Positions 38,132 through 47,117 of a stretch of DNA of 64,000 nt are shown here, in pieces. Made by a program: the position numbers and the translations under genes. Below the pieces are notes generated by a model, which was given only the letters and a program-made list of their open reading frames with translations, had not been told where the DNA came from and did not search any database. The number at the start of each line of letters is the position of its first letter. Within the stretch, counting starts at the first letter, position 1. Location of the stretch: positions 1,345,914 through 1,409,913 of the forward strand of contig NZ_AWSQ01000001.1 in assembly GCF_000498575.2 (NCBI RefSeq), in the 5' to 3' direction. Source of the stretch: Pseudomonas taeanensis MS-3. Lineage in GTDB: Bacteria > Pseudomonadota > Gammaproteobacteria > Pseudomonadales > Pseudomonadaceae.

Positions 38132-38401
38132 ATGGCGCGCATCAGTTTCACCCCCAACCTGCAACGCCACCTCGATGTGGCAGCGCTCCGGGTCAGCGGC
38201 ACCACGGTCGAGGCGGTGCTGCTGGAGGTCTTCGCGGTCAACCCACGGCTGCGCAGCTACCTGCTGGACGATCAGGGGCGACTGCGCCAGCACGTGCTGA
38301 TCTTCGTCGACGCCGAGCAGATAGTCGACCGCCAACGACTGAGCGACAGGGTCACCGCCAACAGTGACATCTACGTGGTGCAGGCGCTTGCCGGCGGCTG
38401 A
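38132..38401 (+). CDS. MoaD/ThiS-family ubiquitin-like protein
   Basis: An 89-residue beta-grasp protein ending in the Gly-Gly needed for adenylation and thiocarboxylation or conjugation (VVQALAGG). Core features: ISFTPNLQRHLDVAALRVSG, VEAVLLEVFAVNPRLRSYLL (helix) and HVLIFVDAEQIVDRQRLSDR. It is longer and distinct from MoaD of molybdopterin synthase and ThiS; no moaE, thiG or E1-type gene is adjacent. Its stop is 17 bases before an Asp-box propeller gene, and the two probably form an operon. I recall this pair as recurrent in bacteria, but no function is known to me. Confidence 0.85.
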   Translation: MARISFTPNLQRHLDVAALRVSGTTVEAVLLEVFAVNPRLRSYLLDDQGRLRQHVLIFVDAEQIVDRQRLSDRVTANSDIYVVQALAGG

Positions 38402-38418
38402 GAAACCAGGAGATGACT

Positions 38419-39495
38419 ATGTCCGAGTTACTTTATGTGGCGACGCGCAAGGGCTTGCTGAGCTTTACCCAGGGCCAGGGGGGCTGGCACATCGCGCGTA
38501 CGGATTTTCTCGGTGAGCCGGTGAGCATGGTCTTGCTCGATCGGCGTGATGGTTACCTATATGCCGCCCTGCATCTGGGGCATTTCGGGCCCAAGCTGTG
38601 GCGCTCGGCGGATGCCGGGCAGAACTGGCAAGAGATCGTGGCGCCGGCCTTCGTCGCCGAGCCAGGCACAGAGGGGCCCACGGTGGAGATGATCTGGTCG
38701 CTGGAAAGCGGCGGCGTGGATCAGCCGGGCACGCTCTGGGCCGGAACCCTGCCCGGTGCCTTGTTCCGCTCGCGCGATCACGGCGACTCTTGGGAGTTGA
38801 TCGACGCGCTCTGGCAGCGCCCGGAACGGGCGCAGTGGTTCGGCGGCGGTTATCCGCAGCCCGGCATTCACTCGATCTGCGTCGACCCGCGCGCCAGTGA
38901 ACGGCTCAGCGTGGCGGTGTCCTGTGGCGGCGTATGGTACAGCGAGGATGACGGGGCGAGCTGGGCCTGCCGGGCCGAAGGGATGCGCGCGGCCTATATG
39001 CCACCTGAGCTGCAAGGCGCCCCAGAGATTCAGGACCCGCATCGCATGGTGGCCTGCCCGGCGCAGCCCGACACCCTGTGGGTGCAGCACCATAACGGAA
39101 TTTTCCTCTCGACCGATGGCGCCGTGCACTGGCAGGAAATTCACGACGTCGCGCCTTCGAGCTTTGGTTTCGCCGTCGCGGTGCACCCCGTGGAGCCGGG
39201 AACCGCCTGGTTCGTGCCGGCGGTCAAGGATGAGTGTCGGGTACCGGTGGGCCAGCGTCTGGTGGTGACCCGCACCCGCGATGCGGGGCGTAGTTTCGAG
39301 ACGCTGAGCCGGGGGCTGCCGCAGACCGACTGCTTCGACCTGGTCTATCGGCACGGACTGGCGATCGACACGAGCGGGCAATGCCTGGCGATGGGCTCGA
39401 CCACCGGCCACCTGTGGCTGTCGGATGACCAGGGTGACAACTGGCAGGCGGTGGCCGGCAATCTGCCGCCGATCTACGCGTTGCGTTTTGCCTAG
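38419..39495 (+). CDS. Cytosolic six-Asp-box beta-propeller (BNR/sialidase-like)
   Basis: A 358-residue protein without a signal peptide. Six Asp-box motifs (S/T-x-D-x-G-x-x-W/F) recur every 45-60 residues: SADAGQNW (63-70), SRDHGDSW (118-125), SEDDGASW (175-182), STDGAVHW (231-238, degenerate), TRDAGRSF (286-293) and SDDQGDNW (335-342), so a six-bladed propeller is expected. The sialidase arginine triad is not evident, so I would not call it an enzyme. ATG 38419 has AGGAG six bases upstream; ATG 38413 would overlap that site. It directly follows the MoaD/ThiS-like gene. Confidence 0.85.
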   Translation: MSELLYVATRKGLLSFTQGQGGWHIARTDFLGEPVSMVLLDRRDGYLYAALHLGHFGPKLWRSADAGQNWQEIVAPAFVAEPGTEGPTVEMIWSLESGGVDQPGTLWAGTLPGALFRSRDHGDSWELIDALWQRPERAQWFGGGYPQPGIHSICVDPRASERLSVAVSCGGVWYSEDDGASWACRAEGMRAAYMPPELQGAPEIQDPHRMVACPAQPDTLWVQHHNGIFLSTDGAVHWQEIHDVAPSSFGFAVAVHPVEPGTAWFVPAVKDECRVPVGQRLVVTRTRDAGRSFETLSRGLPQTDCFDLVYRHGLAIDTSGQCLAMGSTTGHLWLSDDQGDNWQAVAGNLPPIYALRFA

Positions 39496-39501
39496 CGACG
39501 A

Positions 39502-42282
39502 TCAGGACGGCATGACATGGCGCTGACGCTGGCTTTCTCGCTGGGCGACCCAGTATTCGATCAGTTCACGCAACTGCGACAACTCCACCGGTTTGGCCAT
39601 GTGGCCGTCCATGCCCACCTGCCGCGCGCGCTCCTTGTGTTCGCTGAGAATATGCGCGGTCAGGGCCACCACCGGGGTACGCTCGCGCCGTTCGACGGTT
39701 TCCCATGTGCGTAGCTGTTCGGTGGCGGAGAAACCATCGAGCACCGGCATCTCGCAGTCCATCAGCACCAGGTCATAGTGCTGTTCCTTCATCGCCGTGA
39801 GCGCCTCTTCGCCGTTGCTGGCCGTGTCCGGTTTCAGGTTGAGCTTGCCGAGCATGCCGCGGATCACCTTGGTCGAGATGGTGTTGTCTTCGGCGACCAG
39901 GATGCGGAAGTCGCTCGGCACGCTCAGGGGGGCGTTGACTGCAGCTGGGGTGAACAGCGGTGACGAACCATCGCCGCTTTGCGCCAGTTCGTCGGCCAGG
40001 GTGGCTTTCAGGGTGTAGCCGGCTACCGGTTTGGCGAGGATGCGTTTGATCCCGGCGTTGCGCGCGATGATCTTGCTCGGCGCGTTGCTGATACCGGTCA
40101 GCATGATCAGCAGGATGTCGTGGTTGAGGTTGGGGTCTTCCTTGATCTTCGCCGCCAGCTGCATGCCGGTCATGCCGGGCATCTCCTGGTCGAGCAGGAC
40201 CACATCGAAGTATTCGCGCAGGTTTGCCTTGGTGCGCAGCAGCGCCAGGGCTTCCTTCCCAGAGGGCACGGCACTGACGTTCAGACCCCAGGCTGCGCAT
40301 TGTTGCACCAGTACTTTGCGGCAGGTGTCATTGTCATCGACCACCAGCAGGCGTGCGCCTTGCAGGGGGCCGTCGAGGTCGGCGGTCGGTTGCTCCAGGC
40401 GCTGGCTGTCCAGCGGCAGGCTCAGCCACAGGGTCGAGCCTTGATTGCCGCCACTCTGGATGCCGAACTCACCGTCCATCAGGCGCACTAGCTGGCGGGC
40501 AATGATCAGGCCGAGGCGGCCACCGAGCTTGGTCGCAGCGAGAAAGTCCTTGCTGTGCAGTTCGGTATTGAGCAGGGCATCGCGCTCGCTGGCGTGCAGC
40601 GGCTGACCGCTGTCCTGCACGGCAATGCGCAGACGTGGTTTGCCGCTGCTGGTGTCGAGGGCGGCGACCAGGAGGATCTCACCTTCGTCGGTCTGCTTGA
40701 AGGCGTTGTCCAGCAGGCTCAGCAAGGTCTGGCGCAAGCGCGTCGGGTCGCCGCTGATTACGCGTGGGACTTGCGGTTGCATGAAGCTGATCAGTTCGAT
40801 TTTCTGTTGTTCGGCCTTGGCGCGGAAGATGTCCAGGCAGTCTTCGATCAGCGCGTTCAGGTCGAATTGCACGTCGTCCAGCTCGATTTGCCCGGACTCC
40901 AGCTTGGAAATGTCGAGGATCTCGTTGATCAGGGTCAGCAGTTCGTTGCCGGAGCTGTGGATGGTCTGCACGTAATCGCGCTGCTTGGCCGACAGCGGGG
41001 TGCCGAGCAGCAACTCGGTCATGCCCAAAACGCCGTTCATCGGCGTGCGGATTTCATGGCTGATCTTGGCCAGGAACTCTGCCTTGGCCTTCAGCTCCGC
41101 GGAGCTGGCGGCCAAGGCGCTGCTGGTGCTGTGCTGATCCTGGACGATGTGTCGCTGGCGTTCGCTCGCGGCCATGCTGAGGACAAAGCCGCTGGCTACG
41201 ATGACGGCCAGCAGGCCATAGGCCAGCCAGTCGGATGGCGCCGACCAGTAACCGAACAGTATCGGTAGGGCGCCGACAAAGGCCGCGCAAAACAGCAGCA
41301 GCGCCACACTGAACAGGCGTGCCGGCCGATAGCCATGGTGCCAGTGGTACAGCGCCACGAGCAGAATGCTCAGCCCGGTCACGGCGGTGAGCCCGTAGAC
41401 CATCTGGTTGAACTGCAGGTTGGTGGCGATCAGCAGTACCAGGCACAACAGGCCAATCAGCGCGAACTCGACGACCAGCAGCCGGGTCAGCGGTGTCTCG
41501 GGACAGACCTTGTGGAAGAAACTGGCGGTAAAGCCCAGGGCGCACAACATGGCCAGCAGCATCGAGAAGTTGGCGATCTGCGGCTGCCAGGGCAGCCAAT
41601 CACCGAGCCAGGGTGAGCTGATGCCCAGCAGGCTGAGCGTCGCCAGTAGCTGGCAGGTTTGGGTCGCCGCCAGCCACAGACTGCTGCTGGCACGGCTGTA
41701 GGCGAAGCGCACGAGGTTGTAGATCGCTAGCATGCCGAGGGCGCCGAGCAGCAGGCCGAACAGCAGTGGCCGGTCATCGTCGGCGGCCATGGCGTTGGCG
41801 CTTTGCAGGCTGATGGTCGGGCGCAGCGCGTGCTCCGAAGCGAGCCGCAGATAGATATCCAGCGGTACGTCGGCTTGCGGCAGCGGCAAGAGCAGGTCGC
41901 GACTGGCCAGCGGCCGGCTGGAGAAGGGCAGACCGTTACCGGTGCGGGTATGAGCGAGCAGTTCATCGCCCTGCAACACGTACAGGTCGAGGTAAGTCAG
42001 GTAGGGGGCGAATACCCGCAGTAACTGCGGTTGCGTGCGTGCCGGTAAGCGGTGATGCAGCCAGAGGGTGGTATCGCCGCCGGAGGTATACAGCTGGGTC
42101 AGTTCGCTGGCGCCGAATTGTGCTTGGTAGCGGGGGGAACGGATGTCGTCCAGTTGCAGGGTGCTGCCGGCCTCGCTGAATTGCGACCATAGCTCGGCGT
42201 AAGCCCTTTGTGCCGGCAGTACAAAGAGCGCCGCGAGCACAAGGCAGAGAAACAATCCATTGGCAGTCCTGAGCCAGCGCAC
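39502..42282 (-). CDS. retS: Hybrid sensor histidine kinase RetS
   Basis: RetS holds down the Gac/Rsm pathway by binding GacS, thereby favouring acute-virulence or motile over biofilm states. The 926-residue protein has the RetS order: signal/TM1 (about 6-28), periplasmic DISM domain, seven spans (about 180-380), HisKA with His409 in AKISHEIRTPMNG, an HATPase domain (LLSLLDNAFKQTDEG, GGRLGLIIARQLV), and two receivers with Asp in VVLLDQEMPG (about 696) and LVLMDCEMPV (about 841). GTG 42282 has AAGGGA seven bases upstream; a TTG six codons earlier lacks one. purD-purH lie next, as in P. aeruginosa. Confidence 0.92.
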   Translation of the reverse strand: MRWLRTANGLFLCLVLAALFVLPAQRAYAELWSQFSEAGSTLQLDDIRSPRYQAQFGASELTQLYTSGGDTTLWLHHRLPARTQPQLLRVFAPYLTYLDLYVLQGDELLAHTRTGNGLPFSSRPLASRDLLLPLPQADVPLDIYLRLASEHALRPTISLQSANAMAADDDRPLLFGLLLGALGMLAIYNLVRFAYSRASSSLWLAATQTCQLLATLSLLGISSPWLGDWLPWQPQIANFSMLLAMLCALGFTASFFHKVCPETPLTRLLVVEFALIGLLCLVLLIATNLQFNQMVYGLTAVTGLSILLVALYHWHHGYRPARLFSVALLLFCAAFVGALPILFGYWSAPSDWLAYGLLAVIVASGFVLSMAASERQRHIVQDQHSTSSALAASSAELKAKAEFLAKISHEIRTPMNGVLGMTELLLGTPLSAKQRDYVQTIHSSGNELLTLINEILDISKLESGQIELDDVQFDLNALIEDCLDIFRAKAEQQKIELISFMQPQVPRVISGDPTRLRQTLLSLLDNAFKQTDEGEILLVAALDTSSGKPRLRIAVQDSGQPLHASERDALLNTELHSKDFLAATKLGGRLGLIIARQLVRLMDGEFGIQSGGNQGSTLWLSLPLDSQRLEQPTADLDGPLQGARLLVVDDNDTCRKVLVQQCAAWGLNVSAVPSGKEALALLRTKANLREYFDVVLLDQEMPGMTGMQLAAKIKEDPNLNHDILLIMLTGISNAPSKIIARNAGIKRILAKPVAGYTLKATLADELAQSGDGSSPLFTPAAVNAPLSVPSDFRILVAEDNTISTKVIRGMLGKLNLKPDTASNGEEALTAMKEQHYDLVLMDCEMPVLDGFSATEQLRTWETVERRERTPVVALTAHILSEHKERARQVGMDGHMAKPVELSQLRELIEYWVAQRESQRQRHVMPS

Positions 42283-42344
42283 TATGAATTCCCTTCGCAA
42301 GTAAGTGGCCCGATTATAGCCAAGCTGTTATGCAGCGGAATATG

Positions 42345-42367
42345 ACAAAGGCGGTCAAATGACCGCC
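42345..42367 (-). terminator. Intrinsic terminator after purD
   Basis: On the minus strand GGCGGTC-ATTT-GACCGCC is followed by TTTGTC, 17 bases after the purD stop codon. Confidence 0.75.
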
Positions 42368-42383
42368 CGTCGGCTACTGCCGC

Positions 42384-43673
42384 TTAATCGTCGCCGCGCT
42401 CGCGGGCAATCGCACGATAGCCGATGTCCTTGCGGTAGAAACAGCCATTCCAGTTGATCTTTTCGGCGAGCTGGTAGGCCTGTTGCTGAGCCACTCCGAC
42501 GCTCTCGCCGAGGGCCGTGGCGCACAGCACGCGGCCGCCGGAGGTGACCACCTGGCCGTCCTTGAGCGCCGTGCCGGCGTGAAACACCTTGCCTTGCGGA
42601 CTGACGGCGGCGTCCAGACCATGGATCGCATCGCCCTTGGCGTAGTCGGCCGGGTAGCCACCGGCGGCCAGAACCACGCCGAGGCTCGGGCGCGGGTCCC
42701 ACTGCGCTTCAATCTTGTTCAGGGCCTGGGCCAGGGCGGCCTCGACCAGCAGGATCAGGCTTGACTGCAAGCGCAGCATGATCGGCTGGGTTTCCGGGTC
42801 GCCGAAACGGCAGTTGAACTCGATGACTTTCGGCATACCAGCCTTGTCGATCATCAGGCCGGCGTAGAGGAAGCCGGTGTAGACATTGCCTTCGGCGGCC
42901 ATGCCCTTGACCGTCGGCCAGATCACCTGATCCATCACCCGCTGGTGCACCTCTGGGGTGACCACCGGTGCCGGAGAGTAGGCGCCCATGCCACCGGTAT
43001 TCGGGCCGCTGTCGCCGTCGCCGACGCGCTTGTGGTCCTGGCTGGTGGCCATCGGCAGCACGTTGTGGCCGTCGACCATGACGATGAAGCTGGCTTCCTC
43101 GCCGTCGAGAAACTCCTCGATCACCACCCGCGAGCCCGCATCGCCGAAGGCGTTACCGGCGAGCATGTCGCGCACCGCGTCTTCGGCTTCGGCCAGAGTC
43201 ATGGCAACTATCACGCCCTTGCCGGCGGCCAGGCCGTCGGCCTTGATCACGATTGGCGCACCCTTCTCACGCAGGTAGGCCAGCGCCGGCTCGATCTCGG
43301 TGAAGTTCTGGTAATCGGCGGTGGGAATCTGGTGGCGGGCGAGGAAGTCCTTGGTGAAGGCCTTGGAACCTTCCAGCTGAGCCGCGCCGGCGGTGGGGCC
43401 GAAGCAGTCCAGGCCGCGGGAACGGAACAGATCGACCACACCCGCCACCAGCGGCGCTTCCGGGCCGACGATGGTCAGTTGCACGTTCTGCTCGGCGAAG
43501 TCGGCCAGTTGCTCCAGAGCCAGCACGTCGATGGCGACGTTCTCGCACTTGGCTTCGATGGCGGTGCCGGCATTGCCCGGGGCGACGAAGACCTTCTCGA
43601 CGCGCGGGTCCTGGGCGACTTTCCAGGCCAGGGCGTGTTCGCGACCGCCGCTGCCGATGATCAATACGTTCAT
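42384..43673 (-). CDS. purD: Phosphoribosylamine-glycine ligase
   Basis: PurD joins 5-phosphoribosylamine and glycine with ATP in the second step of purine synthesis. The 429-residue ATP-grasp protein is of normal length: MNVLIIGSGGREHALAWKVA at the start, QIPTADYQNFT and IVIKADGLAAGKGVIVAMTL (ATP-binding, about residues 140-160), LDGEEASFIVMVDGHNVLPM, DGDSGPNTGGMGAYSPAPVV and NCRFGDPETQPIMLRLQS. It lies downstream of purH on the same strand with a 262-base gap holding a terminator and two repeats, so it probably has its own promoter. Confidence 0.98.
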   Translation of the reverse strand: MNVLIIGSGGREHALAWKVAQDPRVEKVFVAPGNAGTAIEAKCENVAIDVLALEQLADFAEQNVQLTIVGPEAPLVAGVVDLFRSRGLDCFGPTAGAAQLEGSKAFTKDFLARHQIPTADYQNFTEIEPALAYLREKGAPIVIKADGLAAGKGVIVAMTLAEAEDAVRDMLAGNAFGDAGSRVVIEEFLDGEEASFIVMVDGHNVLPMATSQDHKRVGDGDSGPNTGGMGAYSPAPVVTPEVHQRVMDQVIWPTVKGMAAEGNVYTGFLYAGLMIDKAGMPKVIEFNCRFGDPETQPIMLRLQSSLILLVEAALAQALNKIEAQWDPRPSLGVVLAAGGYPADYAKGDAIHGLDAAVSPQGKVFHAGTALKDGQVVTSGGRVLCATALGESVGVAQQQAYQLAEKINWNGCFYRKDIGYRAIARERGDD

Positions 43674-43687
43674 GAAACTCTCCTAAC

Positions 43688-43747
43688 CGTAGCCCGGAGC
43701 AGGTCCGGGGCTTCGAATATGACGGTCCCGGATTGCATCCGGGCTAC
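43688..43747. repeat. REP-like inverted pair, family GTAGCCCGGATGCAATCCGGG (copy 2)
   Basis: CGTAGCCCGGAGCAGGTCCGG faces TCCCGGATTGCATCCGGGCT across about 15 bases. The left unit is diverged, the right unit is identical to those at 19862 and 62424. It lies just upstream of purD. Confidence 0.8.
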
Positions 43748-43755
43748 GGGATTGC

Positions 43756-43785
43756 TGGGTATCGCTGCGCTCAACCCAACCTACG
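43756..43785. repeat. REP-like unit TGGGTATCGCTGCGCTCAACCCAACC
   Basis: A single copy of a unit in which GGGT and ACCC flank GCTGCGC, with the trailing CAACCTACG I recall from other Pseudomonas genomes as a frequent intergenic repeat. It lies beside the previous REP pair in the purH-purD gap. Confidence 0.55.
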
Positions 43786-43789
43786 AATC

Positions 43790-43818
43790 AAAAAACTGGC
43801 GACCCCTATCGAGGTCGC
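43790..43818 (-). terminator. Candidate intrinsic terminator after purH
   Basis: On the minus strand GCGACC-N8-GGTCGC is followed three bases later by TTTTTT. It lies about 118 bases after the purH stop, within the purH-purD gap. Confidence 0.55.
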
Positions 43819-43935
43819 GATCAAGCCGGTAGATGCAAGGCGCCCGGGGTTTCGACAAGCGCAGTTGCCTGATGGCAATGAGCATTGGCGCAACCCTGGG
43901 CAACGCAGCAGGTGCCGGCTTCAGCGCGGCCGGAA

Positions 43936-45543
43936 TCAATGCCTAAAGTGGCGCATAGAGGTGAAGACCATGGCAATCCCCGCTTCGTCGGCCGCGGCGA
44001 TCACTTCATTGTCGCGCATCGAGCCGCCCGGCTGGATCACCGCGGTGATGCCATTCGCCGCGGCGTTATCCAGGCCGTCACGGAACGGGAAGAAGGCGTC
44101 CGACGCCATGACCGAACCGGCTACCTGCAGACCGGCGTGCTCGGCCTTGATCGCGGCGATGCGGGCGGAGTTGACGCGGCTCATCTGGCCGGCGCCGACA
44201 CCGACGGTCTGGCGGTTCTTGGCGTAGACGATGGCGTTGGATTTGACGAACTTGGCCACTTTCCAGGCGAAGATCAGGTCATGAATTTCCTGCTCGCTCG
44301 GCGCGCGCTGGGTGACGATCTTCAGGTCTTCGGCCTTGATCATGGCGATGTCGCGGCTCTGTACCAGCAGGCCGCCGTTGACCCGCTTGAAGTCCCAGCC
44401 CGCCGCACGTTCGGCCGGCCATTCGCCACACTCGAGCAGACGTACGTTGGCCTTGGCGGCGACGACTTCGCGCGCCGCGGCGCTGATTTTCGGGGCAATG
44501 ATCACTTCGACGAACTGACGCTCGACGATCGCTTTAGCGGTTTCGCCGTCCAGTTCGCGGTTGAAGGCGATGATGCCGCCGAATGCCGACTCGGTGTCGG
44601 TGGCGTAGGCCAGTTCGTAGGCCTGGCGGATGCCGCCTTCGGCGTCGGTGGCCACGGCCACGCCGCAGGGGTTGGCGTGCTTGACGATGACGCAGGCCGG
44701 TTTGACGAAGCTCTTCACGCATTCCAGGGCGGCATCGGTGTCGGCGACGTTGTTGAATGACAGCTCCTTGCCTTGCAGTTGCACGGCGCTGGAGATGCTG
44801 GCTTCGCCTTTCTTGGCTTCAACGTAGAAGGCCGCGCTCTGGTGCGGGTTCTCGCCGTAGCGCATTTCCTGGGCCTTGACGAACTGGCTGTTGAAGGTGC
44901 GCGGAAAGCTGCCGCGTGCTTCGGTGCTGAGGGTCGTGGCGGCCTGGTCGATGGTGCCCAGGTAGTTGGCGATCATGCCGTCGTAGGCGGCGGTGTGCTC
45001 GAAGGCCTTGAGCGCCAGGTCGAAACGCTGGGCGTAGGTCAGGCCGCCGGCCTTGAGACCGTCGAGGATGGCGGCGTAGTCGCTGGTATTGACCACGATG
45101 GCCACGTCTTTGTGGTTCTTCGCCGCGCTACGGACCATGGTCGGCCCGCCAATGTCGATGTTCTCGATGGCGTCGGCCAGGTCGCAGTCAGGCTTGGCCA
45201 CCGTGGCTTCGAACGGGTAGAGGTTGACCGCAACCAGATCGATCGGCTGGATACCGTGCTGCGCCATGACTTCGCCGTCGATCGCGCGACGACCGAGGAT
45301 GCCGCCGTGGATCTTCGGGTGCAGGGTCTTCACCCGGCCGTCCATCATTTCCGGGAAGCCGGTGTAGTCGGCCACTTCGACCGCGGCCACACCGTTGTCC
45401 TTGAGCAGCTTGTAAGTGCCACCGGTGGAGAGGATTTCCACGCCGAGGGCAGACAGTTCACGGGCAAATTCGAGGATGCCGGTCTTGTCGGAAACGCTGA
45501 TCAGCGCGCGGCGAACGGGGAGGCGGGTGGTCTGGTCGGTCAT
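43936..45543 (-). CDS. purH: Bifunctional AICAR transformylase/IMP cyclohydrolase
   Basis: PurH carries out the last two steps to IMP. The 535-residue protein has the N-terminal MGS-like cyclohydrolase domain ([57 protein letters not shown] and KIHGGIL) and the C-terminal transformylase domain with [23 protein letters not shown] (catalytic Lys-His), [13 protein letters not shown] and the final [17 protein letters not shown] and [14 protein letters not shown] 45543 (MTDQTTRLP) matches the family; an ATG four codons upstream is less likely. fis lies just upstream on the same strand behind a terminator. Confidence 0.98.
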   Translation of the reverse strand: MTDQTTRLPVRRALISVSDKTGILEFARELSALGVEILSTGGTYKLLKDNGVAAVEVADYTGFPEMMDGRVKTLHPKIHGGILGRRAIDGEVMAQHGIQPIDLVAVNLYPFEATVAKPDCDLADAIENIDIGGPTMVRSAAKNHKDVAIVVNTSDYAAILDGLKAGGLTYAQRFDLALKAFEHTAAYDGMIANYLGTIDQAATTLSTEARGSFPRTFNSQFVKAQEMRYGENPHQSAAFYVEAKKGEASISSAVQLQGKELSFNNVADTDAALECVKSFVKPACVIVKHANPCGVAVATDAEGGIRQAYELAYATDTESAFGGIIAFNRELDGETAKAIVERQFVEVIIAPKISAAAREVVAAKANVRLLECGEWPAERAAGWDFKRVNGGLLVQSRDIAMIKAEDLKIVTQRAPSEQEIHDLIFAWKVAKFVKSNAIVYAKNRQTVGVGAGQMSRVNSARIAAIKAEHAGLQVAGSVMASDAFFPFRDGLDNAAANGITAVIQPGGSMRDNEVIAAADEAGIAMVFTSMRHFRH

Positions 45544-45573
45544 TTCAGAGTCCATCAGAGCAGGGAAATCAAC

Positions 45574-45601
45574 AAAAAAGGCGGCGCTGGATGAGGCCGC
45601 C
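45574..45601 (-). terminator. Intrinsic terminator after fis
   Basis: On the minus strand GGCGGC-N10-GCCGCC is followed by TTTTTTG, 20 bases after the fis stop codon and about 30 before purH. Confidence 0.85.
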
Positions 45602-45620
45602 CTCTTTGGGGGAATACGGG

Positions 45621-45941
45621 TTAGAGCAGATCGTACTGCTTGAGTTTCTTGCGCAGGGTGCCGCGATTCAGGCCGAGCAACTCGGAGGCCTTGGTCTGGT
45701 TGCCCTTGACGTAATTCATCACGGTTTCCAGCAGTGGCGCCTCCACTTCGGTGAGCACCAGGTTGTACACGTCGGTGACATCTGCGCCCTCAAGATGGGC
45801 GAAATAGTTATGCAGCGCTTTCTCGACACTGCCGCGCAGGGTTTGCCCTTCTTCGCTCGGTGCATTGAGGTGCTGTTTCAAGCTGGTGTTGTCACTCACG
45901 GGAGCCATTTCACTCTCTAAAGTCTCGGTCAACATCGTCAT
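45621..45941 (-). CDS. fis: DNA-binding nucleoid protein Fis
   Basis: Fis bends DNA and activates rRNA and tRNA promoters in fast growth. The 106-residue protein has the N-terminal variable arm, the dimerisation helices ([20 protein letters not shown]) and the C-terminal helix-turn-helix [20 protein letters not shown] with the fully conserved end KKLKQYDLL. The start overlaps the dusB stop by four bases (45938-45941), the conserved dusB-fis operon of gammaproteobacteria. A terminator follows. Confidence 0.98.
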   Translation of the reverse strand: MTMLTETLESEMAPVSDNTSLKQHLNAPSEEGQTLRGSVEKALHNYFAHLEGADVTDVYNLVLTEVEAPLLETVMNYVKGNQTKASELLGLNRGTLRKKLKQYDLL

Positions 45942-46936
45942 GCGGCCACCCCTTCTCCATCGTTATGCCGTTCGCCGAAAAACTCGCGAACGTTGGCGCA
46001 CTGCGCGTCCGTACTGTCCAGACGATTGAACTGGGCGCGAAACTCCCTGGCGCCCGGCAGGGTTGCGAGATACCAGCCGACATGCTTGCGGGCGATACGT
46101 ACGCCCATCACGTCGCCGTAGAAGGCGTGCAGTGCGGCCAGGTGCTCAAGCAGGATGCATTCCACTTCAAGCAGGCTCGGTGCCGGGAGTTTTTCCCCGG
46201 TACGCAGGTAATGCTCGATTTCACGAAAAATCCATGGGCGCCCCTGGGCGGCCCGTCCAATCAACAAGGCGTCGGCGCCGGTAGCGGCGAGCACGGCCTT
46301 GGCTTTTTCCGGCGAGTCGATGTCGCCATTGGCGAACACCGGAATTGACACCGCCTGCTTGATCGCGGCGATGCTGTCGTACTCGGCGTCACCGGTGTAC
46401 AGGTCGGCACGGGTGCGGCCATGCACCGCCAGCGCGACGATGCCCGCTTGTTCGGCGATCTTTGCCACCTCAATGCCGTTCTTGTTCTGTCTATCCCAGC
46501 CGGTGCGAATTTTCAGGGTCACCGGCACATCGACCGCGGCGACCACCGCCTGCAAGATCTCGCGCACCAGCGGCTCGTCCTTCAGCAGGGCGGAGCCGGC
46601 GGCCTTGTTGCAGACCTTCTTCGCCGGACAGCCCATGTTGATGTCGATGATCTGCGCGCCCAATTCGACATTGCGTTGCGCCGCCTCGGCGAGCATCTGT
46701 GGGTCGCCGCCGGCGATCTGCACCGAACGTGGCTCGGGATCGCCCTCATGGGGCAGGCGCAGGCTCGACTTGCGGGTGTTCCACAGGCGTACGTCACTGG
46801 TGATCATCTCCGACACCACCAGGCCTGCGCCCAAGCGGCGACAGAGCTGGCGGAACGGCCCGTCGGTGACCCCGGCCATGGGCGCGAGAATCAGCGAGTT
46901 GGGTAATGTATAGGGGCCGATGCGTAGCGCCGACAT
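45938..46936 (-). CDS. dusB: tRNA-dihydrouridine synthase B
   Basis: DusB reduces uridine to dihydrouridine in the tRNA D-loop with FMN and NADPH. The 332-residue protein begins [20 protein letters not shown] and shows the FMN barrel and the catalytic cysteine in [20 protein letters not shown], plus [20 protein letters not shown] and [13 protein letters not shown]. The start at 46936 fits the family; the open frame upstream has no matching sequence. It is cotranscribed with fis, and a promoter is visible at 47000-47028. Confidence 0.97.
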   Translation of the reverse strand: MSALRIGPYTLPNSLILAPMAGVTDGPFRQLCRRLGAGLVVSEMITSDVRLWNTRKSSLRLPHEGDPEPRSVQIAGGDPQMLAEAAQRNVELGAQIIDINMGCPAKKVCNKAAGSALLKDEPLVREILQAVVAAVDVPVTLKIRTGWDRQNKNGIEVAKIAEQAGIVALAVHGRTRADLYTGDAEYDSIAAIKQAVSIPVFANGDIDSPEKAKAVLAATGADALLIGRAAQGRPWIFREIEHYLRTGEKLPAPSLLEVECILLEHLAALHAFYGDVMGVRIARKHVGWYLATLPGAREFRAQFNRLDSTDAQCANVREFFGERHNDGEGVAA

Positions 46937-46999
46937 AGGGCTTCCCTGCTCAAGAGACCTGCTGTTGAGGCGAATAGGAGAGTGCAAAAAAGGCTGGGA

Positions 47000-47028
47000 A
47001 TGATACCCGCTCTAGGTGAACGGTTAAA
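47000..47028 (-). promoter_or_regulatory. Sigma-70 promoter of the dusB-fis operon
   Basis: On the minus strand TTTAAC (-35) and TATCAT (-10) are separated by 17 bases, followed by a C/G-rich discriminator (TCCCAGCC), with A/T-rich sequence upstream. The start would fall near 46993. The C-rich discriminator suits growth-rate control, as known for E. coli fis, but this is inference. Confidence 0.55.
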
Positions 47029-47117
47029 GGTTGTTTTGAACAAAATCTGAACAGCTGCGGGTTTATAGCGAAGTGTTCTCTTGACCGGGGATTGCCAGGC
47101 AGGCCGCCGTGTGCAGG

